NCBI RefSeq assembly: GCF_001612845.1
Contig: NZ_BDBF01000030.1
Location: forward strand, 1 to 64,000
Reading direction: 5' to 3'
Length of the DNA stretch: 64,000 nt
DNA from: Nocardia elegans NBRC 108235
GTDB lineage: Bacteria > Actinomycetota > Actinomycetes > Mycobacteriales > Mycobacteriaceae
Shown here: piece by piece, positions 34,153 through 43,250 of the stretch
How the letters are laid out: the number at the start of each line of letters is the position of its first letter
Position numbering within the stretch: position 1 is the first letter of the stretch
Notes under the pieces: generated by a model
What the model was told of the DNA's origin: nothing
The model's input: the letters and a program-made list of their open reading frames with translations, nothing else
The model's database searches: none
Translations under genes and position numbers: made by a program

Positions 34153-34443
34153 TGATCTTCCTTCGCTAGCTCGGATGGCCTGGATCGCCCGCGGCGAAAC
34201 AGTAGCGGAACAAAAGTGCGGGGTTGCGGATTTTGCGTGACTTCGAGCCCGGCGTGTCGGAAAGTTGCCGACCCCAGGTCGGTATCGGGCGGAAAAAGTT
34301 GCGAATTGATATCACCGGCGTCACGGAATGAGTAATACCGCGCGGTTGAGGTGAAAAGGATTCACGCAGTGGGTAATCAGCCCGATCGCCCCGCGGCCGG
34401 GGTGCGGGCGCGGGGCGCGGTGGTGGGATGCGAGACTGGGGAA

Positions 34444-35640
34444 ATGTTGCGTATCGGTCTCACCGGAGGCATGGGAGCGGGTAAGTCGACGGTGGCGCGG
34501 CTGCTGGTGGAATACGGGGCTGTTCTGGTCGACAGCGACGCCATCGCCCGCGAGGTCGTCGAACCAGGCACCGAGGGCCTCGCCGCACTCGTCGCGGCGT
34601 TCGGCCCGGAAATCCTGGCCGAGGACGGCAGTTTGAACCGCCCCGCGCTCGCGGCGGTCGCCTTCGCCGACGAGCAGTCGCGCACGACGCTGAACTCGAT
34701 CACCCATCCGCTGGTCGGCCGGCGCACGACCGAGCTGATCGCCGCCGCGCCGGCGGACGCGATTGTGGTGCAGGATGTTCCGCTCCTGGTCGAGAACAAT
34801 CTCGGCGCGATGATGAATCTCGTCGTGGTGGTGATGGCCGACGAACAGACGCGCGTGCACCGGCTCGAGCAGTTCCGCGGCGTGAGCCGCGCGGACGCGC
34901 TGGCGCGGATCAAGGCACAGGCCAGTGACGACCAGCGGCGGGCGGCCGCGGATGTCCTGCTGGACAACAACTCCGACGCCGAGGCGCTGGCGCCGCAGGT
35001 GCGGGCGCTGTGGGAGCAGCGCCTGCTGCCGTTCGAACACAATCTGCGCACCCGGACCCCGGCGCGCTCGACCGGGGCGGTGCGGCTGGTCGAGCCGGAT
35101 CCGCAGTGGCCGGCGCAGGCGCAGCGGTTGATCGGCCGGCTGTGGCTGGCCTGCGGTGGTGATGCGCGCCGGATCGATCACATCGGTTCCACGGCAGTGC
35201 CCGGGCTGGTGGCCAAGGATGTGATCGACATCCAGATCACGGTCGCCGACCTCGCGACGGCCGACGCACTGCGAGACCGGTTGGCGCTCGCCGGTTTTCC
35301 TCTGGTCGACTCGGTCACCGGCGACAACCCCAAACCGACGCCGCAGGATCCCGCGGGCACCGATGCCGAACTGTGGGCGAAACGTCTGCACGGCAACGCC
35401 GACCCCGGGCGGCTCGCGAATATCCATGTGCGCGTGGACGGTTCGCCGGGGCAGCGCTTCGCCTTGGACTTCCGCGACTGGCTGCGCGCCGACGCCGACG
35501 CCCGTACCGAGTATTCGGAGATCAAGCGCCGCGGGGAGGCGGAGGCGGCGGGCAAGGTGGGCGACGAGGCCATCGAGGCCTACCTGTCGGTGAAGGAACC
35601 CTGGTTCGACAAGATCTACGAGCGAGTTCCCCGCGCCTGA
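34444..35640 (+). CDS. coaE: Dephospho-CoA kinase fused to a GrpB-like domain
   Basis: Last enzyme of CoA synthesis. Residues 1-200 are the kinase with P-loop LTGGMGAGKST, VDSDAIAREVV, and VVQDVPLLVENNLG. Residues from about 215 form a UPF0157/GrpB nucleotidyltransferase-like domain (VRLVEPDPQWPAQAQRLIGRL, RRIDHIGSTAVPGLVAKDVIDIQITV, RLANIHVRVDG), the same two-domain plan as M. tuberculosis CoaE. 398 residues from ATG 34444, which has GGGGA upstream; a longer frame from 34351 is open but unsupported. The role of the second domain is not established; in mycobacteria it has been linked to folding or regulation of the kinase. Confidence 0.94.
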   Translation: MLRIGLTGGMGAGKSTVARLLVEYGAVLVDSDAIAREVVEPGTEGLAALVAAFGPEILAEDGSLNRPALAAVAFADEQSRTTLNSITHPLVGRRTTELIAAAPADAIVVQDVPLLVENNLGAMMNLVVVVMADEQTRVHRLEQFRGVSRADALARIKAQASDDQRRAAADVLLDNNSDAEALAPQVRALWEQRLLPFEHNLRTRTPARSTGAVRLVEPDPQWPAQAQRLIGRLWLACGGDARRIDHIGSTAVPGLVAKDVIDIQITVADLATADALRDRLALAGFPLVDSVTGDNPKPTPQDPAGTDAELWAKRLHGNADPGRLANIHVRVDGSPGQRFALDFRDWLRADADARTEYSEIKRRGEAEAAGKVGDEAIEAYLSVKEPWFDKIYERVPRA

Positions 35641-35705
35641 TACGGGCACCACCGCGATCGGACGCACCGGCCGAGCGCTTTTCGGCGGGGCGCCCATACC
35701 CGCGG

Positions 35706-36668
35706 TCAGCGCGATACGGAGGTGATCCGGTCGATCTCCGCGAGGTCCTGGGCGGTGGGCTGCCACTGCCCGGCCCGGACATTGGCCTCGACCTGTTCGG
35801 GTGAGGTGGCGCCGGCGATCACCGAACTCACCGCGGGCTGCGCGGCGAGACCGCCGATGGCGACGTCGAGCAGGGTGATCGAACGCTGCGCGGCGAAGTC
35901 CTCCAGCTGTTCCAGGATGTCGAAAGCCGCGTCCGTGAGTGCGGATTCCCGGCCCCACGCCTGGATCCTGCTGCCTTCGGGCGCGGGCACGCCGCGCTTG
36001 TACTTACCGGTGAGCAGACCGCTCGCCAAGGGGAAGTAGGGGAGCAGCCCGATCCCGTAGTGCTCGAGCGCCGGCACCAGATCGGCCTCGATCCCACGCC
36101 GCAGCAGGCTGTACTCGTTCTGCGCGCTGATGAATCGCTCGAGATTGCGCGTGCGTGCGGTCCACTCGGCGTCCGCGGTCTGCCAGCCGGTGAAGTTCGA
36201 ATGGCCCAGGTACCGGATCTTGCCCTCGTGGACGAGATCGTCCAGCGCCGACAGCGTCTCCTCGATCGGCGTCGCCGGATCGGGGCGATGAAGCTGGTAG
36301 AGATCGATCCAGTCCGTGCGCAGCCGGCGCAGCGACTGCTCGACCGCCCGGCGAATGTAGCGGCGCGAGCCACGCGCGCCCCAGTCCTCGCCGTTGTCCC
36401 CGCCGAGGCGGCGCACGTCGCTGCCGAACTTGGTCGCGATGACGACGTCGTCGCGTGCGCCCTGCAGGATCTCGCCGATTCGCCGCTCCGATTCCCCGTA
36501 GGAGTCGGCGGTATCGATCAGGTTGATGCCGTGGTCGAGCGCGGCGTGCAGCACCGCCCTGCTCTGCTCGAGATCGAGCTTCATCCCGAAATTGTTGGTG
36601 CCCAGTCCGACGACCGATACCGCGAGCCCCGAGTTCCCGACCCGGCGCAGCGAAGACGACTCACCCAT
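35706..36668 (-). CDS. Aldo/keto reductase
   Basis: NADPH-dependent oxidoreductase, 320 residues, TIM-barrel fold. The N-terminal strand VSVVGLGTNNFG, the catalytic Asp/Tyr region NLIDTADSYGESERRIGEIL, the lysine in VVIATKFG, and the histidine in YLGHSNFTG are in order. The cofactor segment SVIAGATSPEQVEANV closes the barrel. It belongs to the YajO/Kv-beta-like group with unspecified carbonyl substrates. ATG 36668; the next minus-strand gene upstream (DUF402) ends 42 bases away, so the three genes 37953-35706 may form one transcript. Confidence 0.92.
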   Translation of the reverse strand: MGESSSLRRVGNSGLAVSVVGLGTNNFGMKLDLEQSRAVLHAALDHGINLIDTADSYGESERRIGEILQGARDDVVIATKFGSDVRRLGGDNGEDWGARGSRRYIRRAVEQSLRRLRTDWIDLYQLHRPDPATPIEETLSALDDLVHEGKIRYLGHSNFTGWQTADAEWTARTRNLERFISAQNEYSLLRRGIEADLVPALEHYGIGLLPYFPLASGLLTGKYKRGVPAPEGSRIQAWGRESALTDAAFDILEQLEDFAAQRSITLLDVAIGGLAAQPAVSSVIAGATSPEQVEANVRAGQWQPTAQDLAEIDRITSVSR

Positions 36669-36710
36669 GGCTCTCCTTGTTCTCGAGGTCGCGTAGCTCG
36701 GCCCGTACCG

Positions 36711-37235
36711 TCACCGCCAGCCGATCTCGATACCTCGCGAGCGCAGCCAGGACTCGAAATCGTAACCGTGCGAGGCGATTCCGTCGATCGCCCGGGTGGC
36801 GGCCTCGATCGCCTGTTGCGCCTGCGACGCGGTCAGATATCCGGCGGCGTGGGCGGCCAGGAGCTCGTCGACGTCGAGCAGAATCGCCTCTCGACCGGTA
36901 CGGACCACGATGTCGAGGTAGTGGTCGACCGACTTCCACATTTGCGGCCCCGCCGCTTCGAAATCGCCGATATCGAGGTAGAAGTCCTGGTCACGCCGGT
37001 GGGTGGGGCGGAAGTGGAAGATGGTGGCGCGTAGCGACAGCTCCGGCAGCAGCCAGGATTCGAGGTAGTGGAATTCCGGATGATCGGCGGTGCGGGCCAT
37101 GTAGAGCCCCCACGGTTCGGTCCGATACGTCTCGACCGGCCGCACGAAGCCCTTCGGATCGGTGTTGGTGGACCCGGCGAGGTCGAAGTATTCGACTTTC
37201 GGCCGATGCAGATCGACCACATGCCCCTGCGTCAT
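36711..37235 (-). CDS. DUF402 family protein
   Basis: 174 residues with the DUF402 core: YHYLESWLLPELSLRATIFHF, DFYLDIGDFEAAG, DHYLDIVVRTGREAILLDVDELLAAHAAGYLTASQAQQAI. Acidic residues in the YLDIVV and LDVDEL strands could bind metal, as in DUF402 nucleoside-diphosphate phosphatases of other bacteria, but the activity here is unproven. It is about 50% similar by eye to the next gene upstream, so the pair is a tandem duplication. ATG 37235. Confidence 0.82.
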   Translation of the reverse strand: MTQGHVVDLHRPKVEYFDLAGSTNTDPKGFVRPVETYRTEPWGLYMARTADHPEFHYLESWLLPELSLRATIFHFRPTHRRDQDFYLDIGDFEAAGPQMWKSVDHYLDIVVRTGREAILLDVDELLAAHAAGYLTASQAQQAIEAATRAIDGIASHGYDFESWLRSRGIEIGWR

Positions 37236-37320
37236 GCCCCGAATCTACCGCCGCGGGCCCGCGAAACGCCCGCTCGCGCCGCGATCCGGATGATCATCGG
37301 CGCGAGCGGGCGGGACGCGG

Positions 37321-37953
37321 CTACAGCCAGTGCAGGGTGATGCCCTGGGTGGTGAGCCAGCGTTCGAAGTTGTGATCGTGCGAGGCGATACCGTCGACGA
37401 CCGCGGTGGCCTGTTCGAACACGCGCTGAGCCGTCTCGGCCGTTACGTGGCCGGCCGCGTGCGCGGCGAACAGTTCGTCGACCCCGTGCAGTTCGCAGAC
37501 GTGGCCGTTTCGGGCGACGATGTCGATGTAGTGGTACTCGGCCCGCCAGCGCTTCGGCTCGATCTTGGCGAAGTTGCCGATATAGATGTGATAGATCGGA
37601 TCGCGATCGTGCGCCGCGTTGACGTGATGCATGGTGACGCGGATCGACTGCCTGGGCAGCAGCCAGGTCTCGGTGTAGCGGTAGGGCGGGGTATCGGCGG
37701 CCCGGACCAGATACAGCCCCCACGGCTCGGCGTGATAACTGTCGACCGAATGGACGAAACCGCGGGAATCGGTTCTGGTGAGATCGGCGATATCGAAATA
37801 TTCGACGTGCGGTCTGTGTGCCGTACCCGATGGTGGCACCGGAATCGGTGCTTTTCGGCCCGGAATGTTGCGATTCGACGGCATTGGGCTGACTCCATTG
37901 GGCGCGGCAGTGCGCAGAGTCCGGGTGACACGTTCAGCGAGGAAACCGGCCAT
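37321..37953 (-). CDS. DUF402 family protein (tandem paralogue)
   Basis: 210-residue paralogue of the downstream gene. Shared blocks are VEYFDIADLTRTDSRGFV versus VEYFDLAGSTNTDPKGFV, AEPWGLYLVRAAD versus TEPWGLYMARTAD, and the DELFAAHAAGHVTAETAQ helix. It carries an additional 45-residue basic N-terminus (ERVTRTLRTAAPNG...). ATG 37953 has GAAGGG about 8 bases upstream; an internal ATG at 37884 would remove most of the extension. Several acidic positions of the other copy differ (HGVDEL for LDVDEL), so the two may not have the same activity. Confidence 0.8.
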   Translation of the reverse strand: MAGFLAERVTRTLRTAAPNGVSPMPSNRNIPGRKAPIPVPPSGTAHRPHVEYFDIADLTRTDSRGFVHSVDSYHAEPWGLYLVRAADTPPYRYTETWLLPRQSIRVTMHHVNAAHDRDPIYHIYIGNFAKIEPKRWRAEYHYIDIVARNGHVCELHGVDELFAAHAAGHVTAETAQRVFEQATAVVDGIASHDHNFERWLTTQGITLHWL

Positions 37954-38556
37954 AACACTTGCCCTTCTCGACTTCCGACCGGATCAGCGTACACCCGGGC
38001 AACCCCCTCCGGCGGGGTGAAAACGACACGGAATTCGGCTGATTCGGCCGTGCCGTGATCATCGAGGCGGCTTGTGCTACCGGACATTTCGGGCATCTGG
38101 TCGGTTGATCCAATGCTGCGCGCGAGGTTGCCGGGGCAGTGCTCCCGAGGTCCCGGCAAACCTCCGGCCAGACCGGCCGCAATGGTCGGCGGCGGGGTCT
38201 CGGAGGTGCCGGTGGGCGGGGGTGCGGCCGGGCGTTGGGGGAATTGTCGAATTATTGTGCGGGATAATGTTTTCGGCCCGCAGTGGCCGAGACGTGGTGG
38301 CCTATCTCGAATTGTTCGAAATGTCTGAAAGCGTCGGCGGAGAATTGAGCTACCGGTAGCGCGGGCCGGGTCGGCCGGAGTACCGCTGATTTTGCCGCGC
38401 GGTTGCCCCGGGCGGTCGTTGCGCACGCCGGGCTGGTCGCGCCGTCCGGGCGGTGCCAGGGCCGTGCGCCGGTGGGCCTGCTGCCGCCGATACGTAGTCG
38501 TGGCTGAAAAATGATCATCGGGTGTGTGCGTGTGCCCGCGGTCATGGCGCCGGAAC
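37954..38556. other. Gene-free region upstream of uvrB
   Basis: About 600 bases between the divergent DUF402 gene and the uvrB promoter. Small open frames lack ribosome sites and have implausible products. An AT-richer patch at 38240-38280 contains ATTAT/ATAAT half-sites. I see no gene or RNA. Confidence 0.5.
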
Positions 38557-38579
38557 TTGTCGGTGCCGCGGCTTACCCT
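38557..38579 (+). promoter_or_regulatory. PafBC-type DNA-damage promoter of uvrB
   Basis: TTGTCGGTG (38557-38565), 8 bases, TACCCT (38574-38579): an exact match to the RecA-independent damage motif tTGTCRGTG-N8-TAnnnT. The -10 ends 7 bases before the uvrB ATG. Confidence 0.75.
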
Positions 38580-38586
38580 GGTGACC

Positions 38587-40770
38587 ATGGCTTTCGCAAC
38601 GGAGATCCCCGCGGATTCGGACGCACCCGGCGGGCAGCCGCTGGCGCATTCGGAATTCCGGCCGATCGGGGCGATCGAGCGCTCCGACGGGCGATTCGAG
38701 GTCGTCAGCGAGCATCAGCCCGCCGGTGACCAGCCCGCCGCGATCGCCGAGCTGGAGCGGCGGTTGCGTGGCGGCGAGAAGGACGTGGTGCTGCTCGGCG
38801 CCACCGGCACCGGCAAGTCGGCCACCGCGGCCTGGCTGATCGAGCGGGTGCAGCGCCCGACCCTGGTCATGGCGCCGAACAAGACCCTGGCGGCCCAGCT
38901 GGCCAACGAACTGCGCGAGATGCTGCCGCACAACGCGGTGGAGTACTTCGTCTCCTACTACGACTACTACCAACCCGAGGCCTATATCGCGCAGACCGAT
39001 ACCTATATCGAGAAGGACTCCTCGATCAACGACGACGTGGAGCGGCTGCGCCATTCGGCGACCTCGAGCTTGCTCTCGCGGCGCGATGTCGTGGTGGTCG
39101 CCTCGGTCTCGTGTATCTACGGTCTGGGTACGCCGCAGTCCTATCTGGACCGCTCGGTGCAGCTCGAGGTCGGTACCGAGGTCGAACGCGACCGGCTGCT
39201 GCGCCTGCTGGTCGATGTCCAGTACACGCGCAACGACATGGCCTTCACCCGCGGGTCGTTCCGGGTGCGCGGCGACACCGTCGAGATCATTCCCTCCTAC
39301 GAGGAGCTCGCGGTCCGGATCGAATTCTTCGGCGACGAGATCGAGGCGCTGTACTACCTGCATCCGCTCACCGGCGATGTGGTGCGTCAGGTCGACACCT
39401 TGCGTATCTTCCCGGCCACCCACTACGTGGCCGGGCCGGACCGGATGGAGCGCGCGGTCGCCGATATCGAGACCGAACTCGAACAGCGGCTGGCGGATCT
39501 GGAGCGGCAGGGCAAACTGCTCGAGGCACAGCGGCTGCGCATGCGCACCCAATACGACCTGGAGATGATTCGGCAGGTCGGGTTCTGCTCCGGTATCGAG
39601 AACTACTCGCGGCACATCGATGGCCGCCCGGCGGGGTCGGCGCCGGCGACGCTGCTCGACTACTTCCCCGAGGACTTCCTGCTGATCATCGACGAGTCGC
39701 ACGTGACCGTCCCGCAGATCGGCGGCATGTACGAAGGCGATATGTCGCGCAAGCGCAACCTCGTCGAATACGGCTTCCGGCTGCCCTCGGCGGTCGACAA
39801 CCGCCCGCTCACCTGGGAGGAGTTCGCCGACCGGATCGGTCAGACCGTGTACATGTCGGCCACGCCCGGCCCGTACGAGCTGGGCAGTACCGGCGGTGAA
39901 TTCGTCGAGCAGGTGATTCGCCCGACCGGTCTGGTCGACCCGCAGGTGGTGGTCAAGCCGACCAAGGGCCAGATCGACGATCTGGTGCACGAGATCCGCA
40001 CCCGCACCGAACGCGACGAACGCGTACTGGTCACCACCCTGACCAAGAAGATGGCCGAGGATCTCACCGACTATCTGCTGGGCATGGGTGTTCGGGTGCG
40101 CTACCTGCATTCGGAGATCGACACGTTGCGCCGCGTCGAACTGCTGCGGCAGCTGCGGCTGGGTGAGTACGACGTGCTGGTCGGCATCAACCTGCTGCGT
40201 GAGGGCCTCGACCTGCCGGAGGTGTCGCTGGTCGCGATTCTGGACGCCGACAAGGAAGGCTTCCTGCGCAGTGCTACCAGCCTCATCCAGACGATCGGGC
40301 GCGCCGCGCGCAACGTCTCCGGCGAGGTGCACATGTACGCCGACAAGGTGACCGATTCGATGCGCCAGGCCATCGACGAGACCGAACGCCGGCGGGCCAA
40401 GCAGATCGCCTACAACGAAGCCAACGGCATCGATCCGAAACCGCTGCGCAAGAAGATCGCCGATATCCTCGATCAGGTCTACCGCGAGGCCGACGAGACC
40501 GAGGTCGAGGTCGGCGGATCCGGACGCAATGCCAGCCGCGGACGCCGTGCCCAGGGTGAACCCGGCCGCGCGGTGAGCGCCGGCGTGTACGAGGGCCGCG
40601 ATATCGCGAATATGCCGCGCGCGGAACTGGCGGATCTGGTGGCCCAGCTGACCGATCAGATGATGAACGCCGCCCGAGAGTTGCAGTTCGAGCTGGCCGG
40701 GCGATTGCGCGACGAGATCGCCGACCTGAAGAAGGAGTTGCGGGGTATGGACGCTGCCGGGCTGAAATGA
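38587..40770 (+). CDS. uvrB: Excinuclease ABC subunit B
   Basis: Damage-verifying helicase of nucleotide excision repair, 727 residues. Present are Walker A LLGATGTGKSATAAW, the beta-hairpin VSYYDYYQPEAYI and DTYIEKDSSIND that clamps DNA, DESHVT (motif II), motif VI QTIGRAARN and a C-terminal UVR motif (ELQFELAGRLRDEIADLKKELRG) that binds UvrA/UvrC. ATG 38587 gives the mycobacterial MAFATE start; the mRNA is probably leaderless. uvrA is 8.5 kb away with the same promoter type. Confidence 0.97.
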   Translation: MAFATEIPADSDAPGGQPLAHSEFRPIGAIERSDGRFEVVSEHQPAGDQPAAIAELERRLRGGEKDVVLLGATGTGKSATAAWLIERVQRPTLVMAPNKTLAAQLANELREMLPHNAVEYFVSYYDYYQPEAYIAQTDTYIEKDSSINDDVERLRHSATSSLLSRRDVVVVASVSCIYGLGTPQSYLDRSVQLEVGTEVERDRLLRLLVDVQYTRNDMAFTRGSFRVRGDTVEIIPSYEELAVRIEFFGDEIEALYYLHPLTGDVVRQVDTLRIFPATHYVAGPDRMERAVADIETELEQRLADLERQGKLLEAQRLRMRTQYDLEMIRQVGFCSGIENYSRHIDGRPAGSAPATLLDYFPEDFLLIIDESHVTVPQIGGMYEGDMSRKRNLVEYGFRLPSAVDNRPLTWEEFADRIGQTVYMSATPGPYELGSTGGEFVEQVIRPTGLVDPQVVVKPTKGQIDDLVHEIRTRTERDERVLVTTLTKKMAEDLTDYLLGMGVRVRYLHSEIDTLRRVELLRQLRLGEYDVLVGINLLREGLDLPEVSLVAILDADKEGFLRSATSLIQTIGRAARNVSGEVHMYADKVTDSMRQAIDETERRRAKQIAYNEANGIDPKPLRKKIADILDQVYREADETEVEVGGSGRNASRGRRAQGEPGRAVSAGVYEGRDIANMPRAELADLVAQLTDQMMNAARELQFELAGRLRDEIADLKKELRGMDAAGLK

Positions 40771-40803
40771 GTTCCCGCACAGCATCTTTCCCGCGGATGC
40801 GGC

Positions 40804-40828
40804 GGTGCCCCGGCCGGACCGGGGCACC
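40804..40828. terminator. Bidirectional terminator after uvrB
   Basis: GGTGCCCCGG and CCGGGGCACC form a perfect 10-bp stem with a 5-base loop in the 71-base gap between uvrB and the convergent VOC gene. Confidence 0.75.
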
Positions 40829-40841
40829 CGCGCGTCCCGCT

Positions 40842-41312
40842 TCAGCTCTGCGTGGCCATCCACTCGTTGACCCGGCGCTCGCCCTCCTCGCGCGAGACGT
40901 CCTCGACCCGGGTCATGACCACCCAGCGATGTCCGAACGGATCCATCACCAGCCCGTAGCGGTCGCCGGTGACGAACGTCTGCGGCTCCTCGACCCGGGC
41001 TGCGCCGTGTTCGGCGGCGCGGGCGACGACCGCGTCGACATCGGGGCAGTAGTGCACGATGCTGGTGTGCACCCAGCCCGCTTCGGGTGCGCGCACCCCG
41101 TGATCGGGGATGGGCATACCCATCTGGATGGTGGAATCGCCGATCGCCAGTTCGGCGTGCGCCGGTTGCCCGTCGGGAAGGTCGTTGCGGCTGAGCACCT
41201 TCGCGCCGAAGACCGCGGAGTAGAACTCGATGGCCTTGTTGCCGTCGGGTACGGCCAGGAAACAGTTGATGGAGTGATAACCCTCGGGAATGGGATTGAC
41301 GTCGTTGCTCAT
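40842..41312 (-). CDS. VOC/glyoxalase-fold protein (PhnB-like)
   Basis: 156-residue protein of the vicinal-oxygen-chelate superfamily. INCFLAVPDGNKAIEFYSAVFGAKVLSRND and AHAELAIGDSTIQMGMPIPD form the first beta-alpha-beta module, and TFVTGDRYGLVMDPFGHRWVVMTRVEDVS the second, with the GDRYG/DPFGHRW signature of PhnB-like proteins. Metal ligands are only partly visible, so enzymatic activity is uncertain. ATG 41312. It is divergent, by 34 bases, from an AraC-type regulator that probably controls it. Confidence 0.87.
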   Translation of the reverse strand: MSNDVNPIPEGYHSINCFLAVPDGNKAIEFYSAVFGAKVLSRNDLPDGQPAHAELAIGDSTIQMGMPIPDHGVRAPEAGWVHTSIVHYCPDVDAVVARAAEHGAARVEEPQTFVTGDRYGLVMDPFGHRWVVMTRVEDVSREEGERRVNEWMATQS

Positions 41313-41346
41313 AGAGACAACTCTCGGCCATCGCGGGGAGAAGATC

Positions 41347-42294
41347 TTGGAAGAAAGCGACAGTCTCGTCCGCGGCGGGAGACGCGCCGTGCCGGCCGGT
41401 GATGCACGCGCGAAAAGCGCTGCGCTGCAACCGGTTCCGGTACCCCCGCCGGAAGTGACCAAGGGCATCCTGCATCCCCGGGAACAGGAGCGCCACCGCC
41501 GGCTGATCCGCTTGCCGGCCGGTCCGCACACCGCCGAATTCGTCGAATGGTATTGGTCGGTCTCCTGGGATCTGCGCGGCCGGCCGCCCTATCAGGCGCA
41601 GGTGCTGCCGTTTCCCTCGGTCAATGTCAGCTTCGAGCGGTCCGCCACCCGCACCGGCGGGTTCGTGACCGGTGTGACCACCGGCAAATTCGTCCGCGAA
41701 CTGGTGGGGGAGGGTGAGACCTTCGCCGCGAAGTTCCGTCCCGGCGGCTTCGGCGCCTTCACCGGGATCGATGTGGGCGCCCTGCGCGATACCGCGATCG
41801 AACTGACCGAGGTGCTGCCGGAGGCCGCGGGCCTGACCGAACGCGTGCTGGCGGCCGACAGCGCCGACGAACGCCGCGACATCGTCGACGCCTACTTCGC
41901 CCGCGCCGCCCGCCGCCGCACGCCCGACGACAACTATCTCCTGGTGCTGCGCATCATCGCCGCGATGGAAGCCGATCCGGACCTGACCCGCGTCGACCAG
42001 GTCACCGCCCGTTTCGACATCCCGATCCGCACCCTGCAACGCCTCTTCCGCCGCTACGTCGGAGCGGGACCGAAGTGGGTGCTGCGCCGCTACCGGCTTC
42101 AGGACGGTGCACAACTGCTGGCGCAGGGCCGCACCGACGATCTGGCGACCCTGGCCCTGGAACTCGGCTATTTCGATCAAGCCCATTTCAGTCGCGAATT
42201 CTCGAACGAGATCGGAATGGCGCCGCTGGAATACGCGCGCGCATCGCTACTGTCACACCACGCCTCACCGCGGGACTCGGCGCCGGATCGCTGA
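41347..42294 (+). CDS. AraC-family transcriptional regulator
   Basis: 315-residue regulator. The N-terminal 190 residues form an effector-type domain (PHTAEFVEWYWSVSWDLRGRPPYQAQVLPFPSVNVSFE). The C-terminal AraC DNA-binding domain has two helix-turn-helices: VDQVTARFDIPIRTLQRLFRRYVG and LATLALELGYFDQAHFSREFSNEIGMAP. The likely start is TTG 41347, 6 bases after GGGGAG. A GTG about 14 codons later is an alternative. It is divergent from the VOC gene. Confidence 0.87.
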   Translation: MEESDSLVRGGRRAVPAGDARAKSAALQPVPVPPPEVTKGILHPREQERHRRLIRLPAGPHTAEFVEWYWSVSWDLRGRPPYQAQVLPFPSVNVSFERSATRTGGFVTGVTTGKFVRELVGEGETFAAKFRPGGFGAFTGIDVGALRDTAIELTEVLPEAAGLTERVLAADSADERRDIVDAYFARAARRRTPDDNYLLVLRIIAAMEADPDLTRVDQVTARFDIPIRTLQRLFRRYVGAGPKWVLRRYRLQDGAQLLAQGRTDDLATLALELGYFDQAHFSREFSNEIGMAPLEYARASLLSHHASPRDSAPDR

Positions 42295-42398
42295 TTCGTT
42301 TCGGCCGAACCGGTTTCGGGAATAACCGAACACATAAGTAGTTGAATGCTGTACTACAGCCCGGCGGCGGTGCTGCCGGCCCGACAGAGGAGTTGGCG

Positions 42399-42815
42399 AT
42401 GAGTGTTCTGGTGCTGATCGGGCGCATTCTGTTCGTCATATTGTTCGCGAGTTCGGCGATCGGGCATCTGACCCAGGCCGATGCGATGACCGGTTACGCC
42501 CGCAGCAAGGGTGTTCCGATGGCGAAGGAGGCGGTGCTGGGTTCGGGGGTGGTGCTGCTGCTCGGAGCCTCGAGCGTGCTGCTCGGGGTGTGGGCCGATC
42601 TGGGTTCACTGCTGCTGTTCGTATTCCTGTTGCCGACCGCATTCCTCATGCATCCCTTCTGGAAGGAATCCGATGCTCAGGCCAAACAGGGCGAGATGAT
42701 TCATTTCAACAAGGATCTGGCATTGGCCGGTGCGGCGCTCATGCTGTTCGCCTTCTTCGCTCATGTCGACGATCTCGGCGCCACAATCACCGGACCGCTA
42801 TTCCACCTCGGATGA
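42399..42815 (+). CDS. DoxX-family membrane protein
   Basis: 138 residues with four membrane segments: LVLIGRILFVILFASSAIGHL, AVLGSGVVLLLGASSVLLGVW, LGSLLLFVFLLPTAFLMHPFW and LALAGAALMLFAFFA. The GRILF...SAIGHL opening and the FLMHPFW loop are typical of the DoxX/DoxD group, which takes part in redox-linked membrane complexes in some actinobacteria; no partner gene is adjacent. ATG 42399 follows AGAGGAG at ideal spacing. Confidence 0.87.
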   Translation: MSVLVLIGRILFVILFASSAIGHLTQADAMTGYARSKGVPMAKEAVLGSGVVLLLGASSVLLGVWADLGSLLLFVFLLPTAFLMHPFWKESDAQAKQGEMIHFNKDLALAGAALMLFAFFAHVDDLGATITGPLFHLG

Positions 42816-43250
42816 TCGCGGAACGGCCGCATTCGGCATTCCGTTAATTGCCTCGCATATCCGGTAAGCGCCGGAATCGGTTCCGCCGCCGGGAATTGTG
42901 AGTTCTCACCATCGCGCCCGGGTGTCGTTGTGCACCCGGGCAAACGCGGTCGGCGCAATTGGGGAATACCGCTTCTGTGACGAAAATCCCAGGGCCACAA
43001 GCGGGTTCGTAACTGCGACGACGATCGCAGCGAGAGGCGTCCGCGGTCGGGATCCGCGCTGGTGGGACGGGTCGTGCGGCCATCCGGGCGGCTAATGTGG
43101 CGTGGGGATCGCGAGGCGCACCGATGTGATGTATTGCGATTGTCGATGATTCCGGCGCGATAACGGTTATGGTCTAGCGCAGTTGCCCGCGCGGGTTTCT
43201 GCTCCGGAATTGCGCGCAGGCATCCGCCCACTTGTACGTTTGGAGGAAAG
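42816..43250. other. Intergenic region upstream of the universal stress gene
   Basis: About 435 bases with no convincing gene. A palindromic TAACGGTTA lies near 43160, some 90 bases before the stress-protein ATG, and could be part of its control region. Nothing else stands out. Confidence 0.45.

Noticed and set aside
37954..38556. Small genes in the uvrB upstream gap
   Set aside because: Frames at 38074-38328 and 37934-38182 lack ribosome sites and have unnatural composition.
38542..42186. Minus-strand open frame of about 1200 codons opposite uvrB
   Set aside because: It covers uvrB, the VOC gene and the AraC gene, is His/Arg/Val-rich as expected for an antisense shadow of GC-rich codons, and has no domain or ribosome site.
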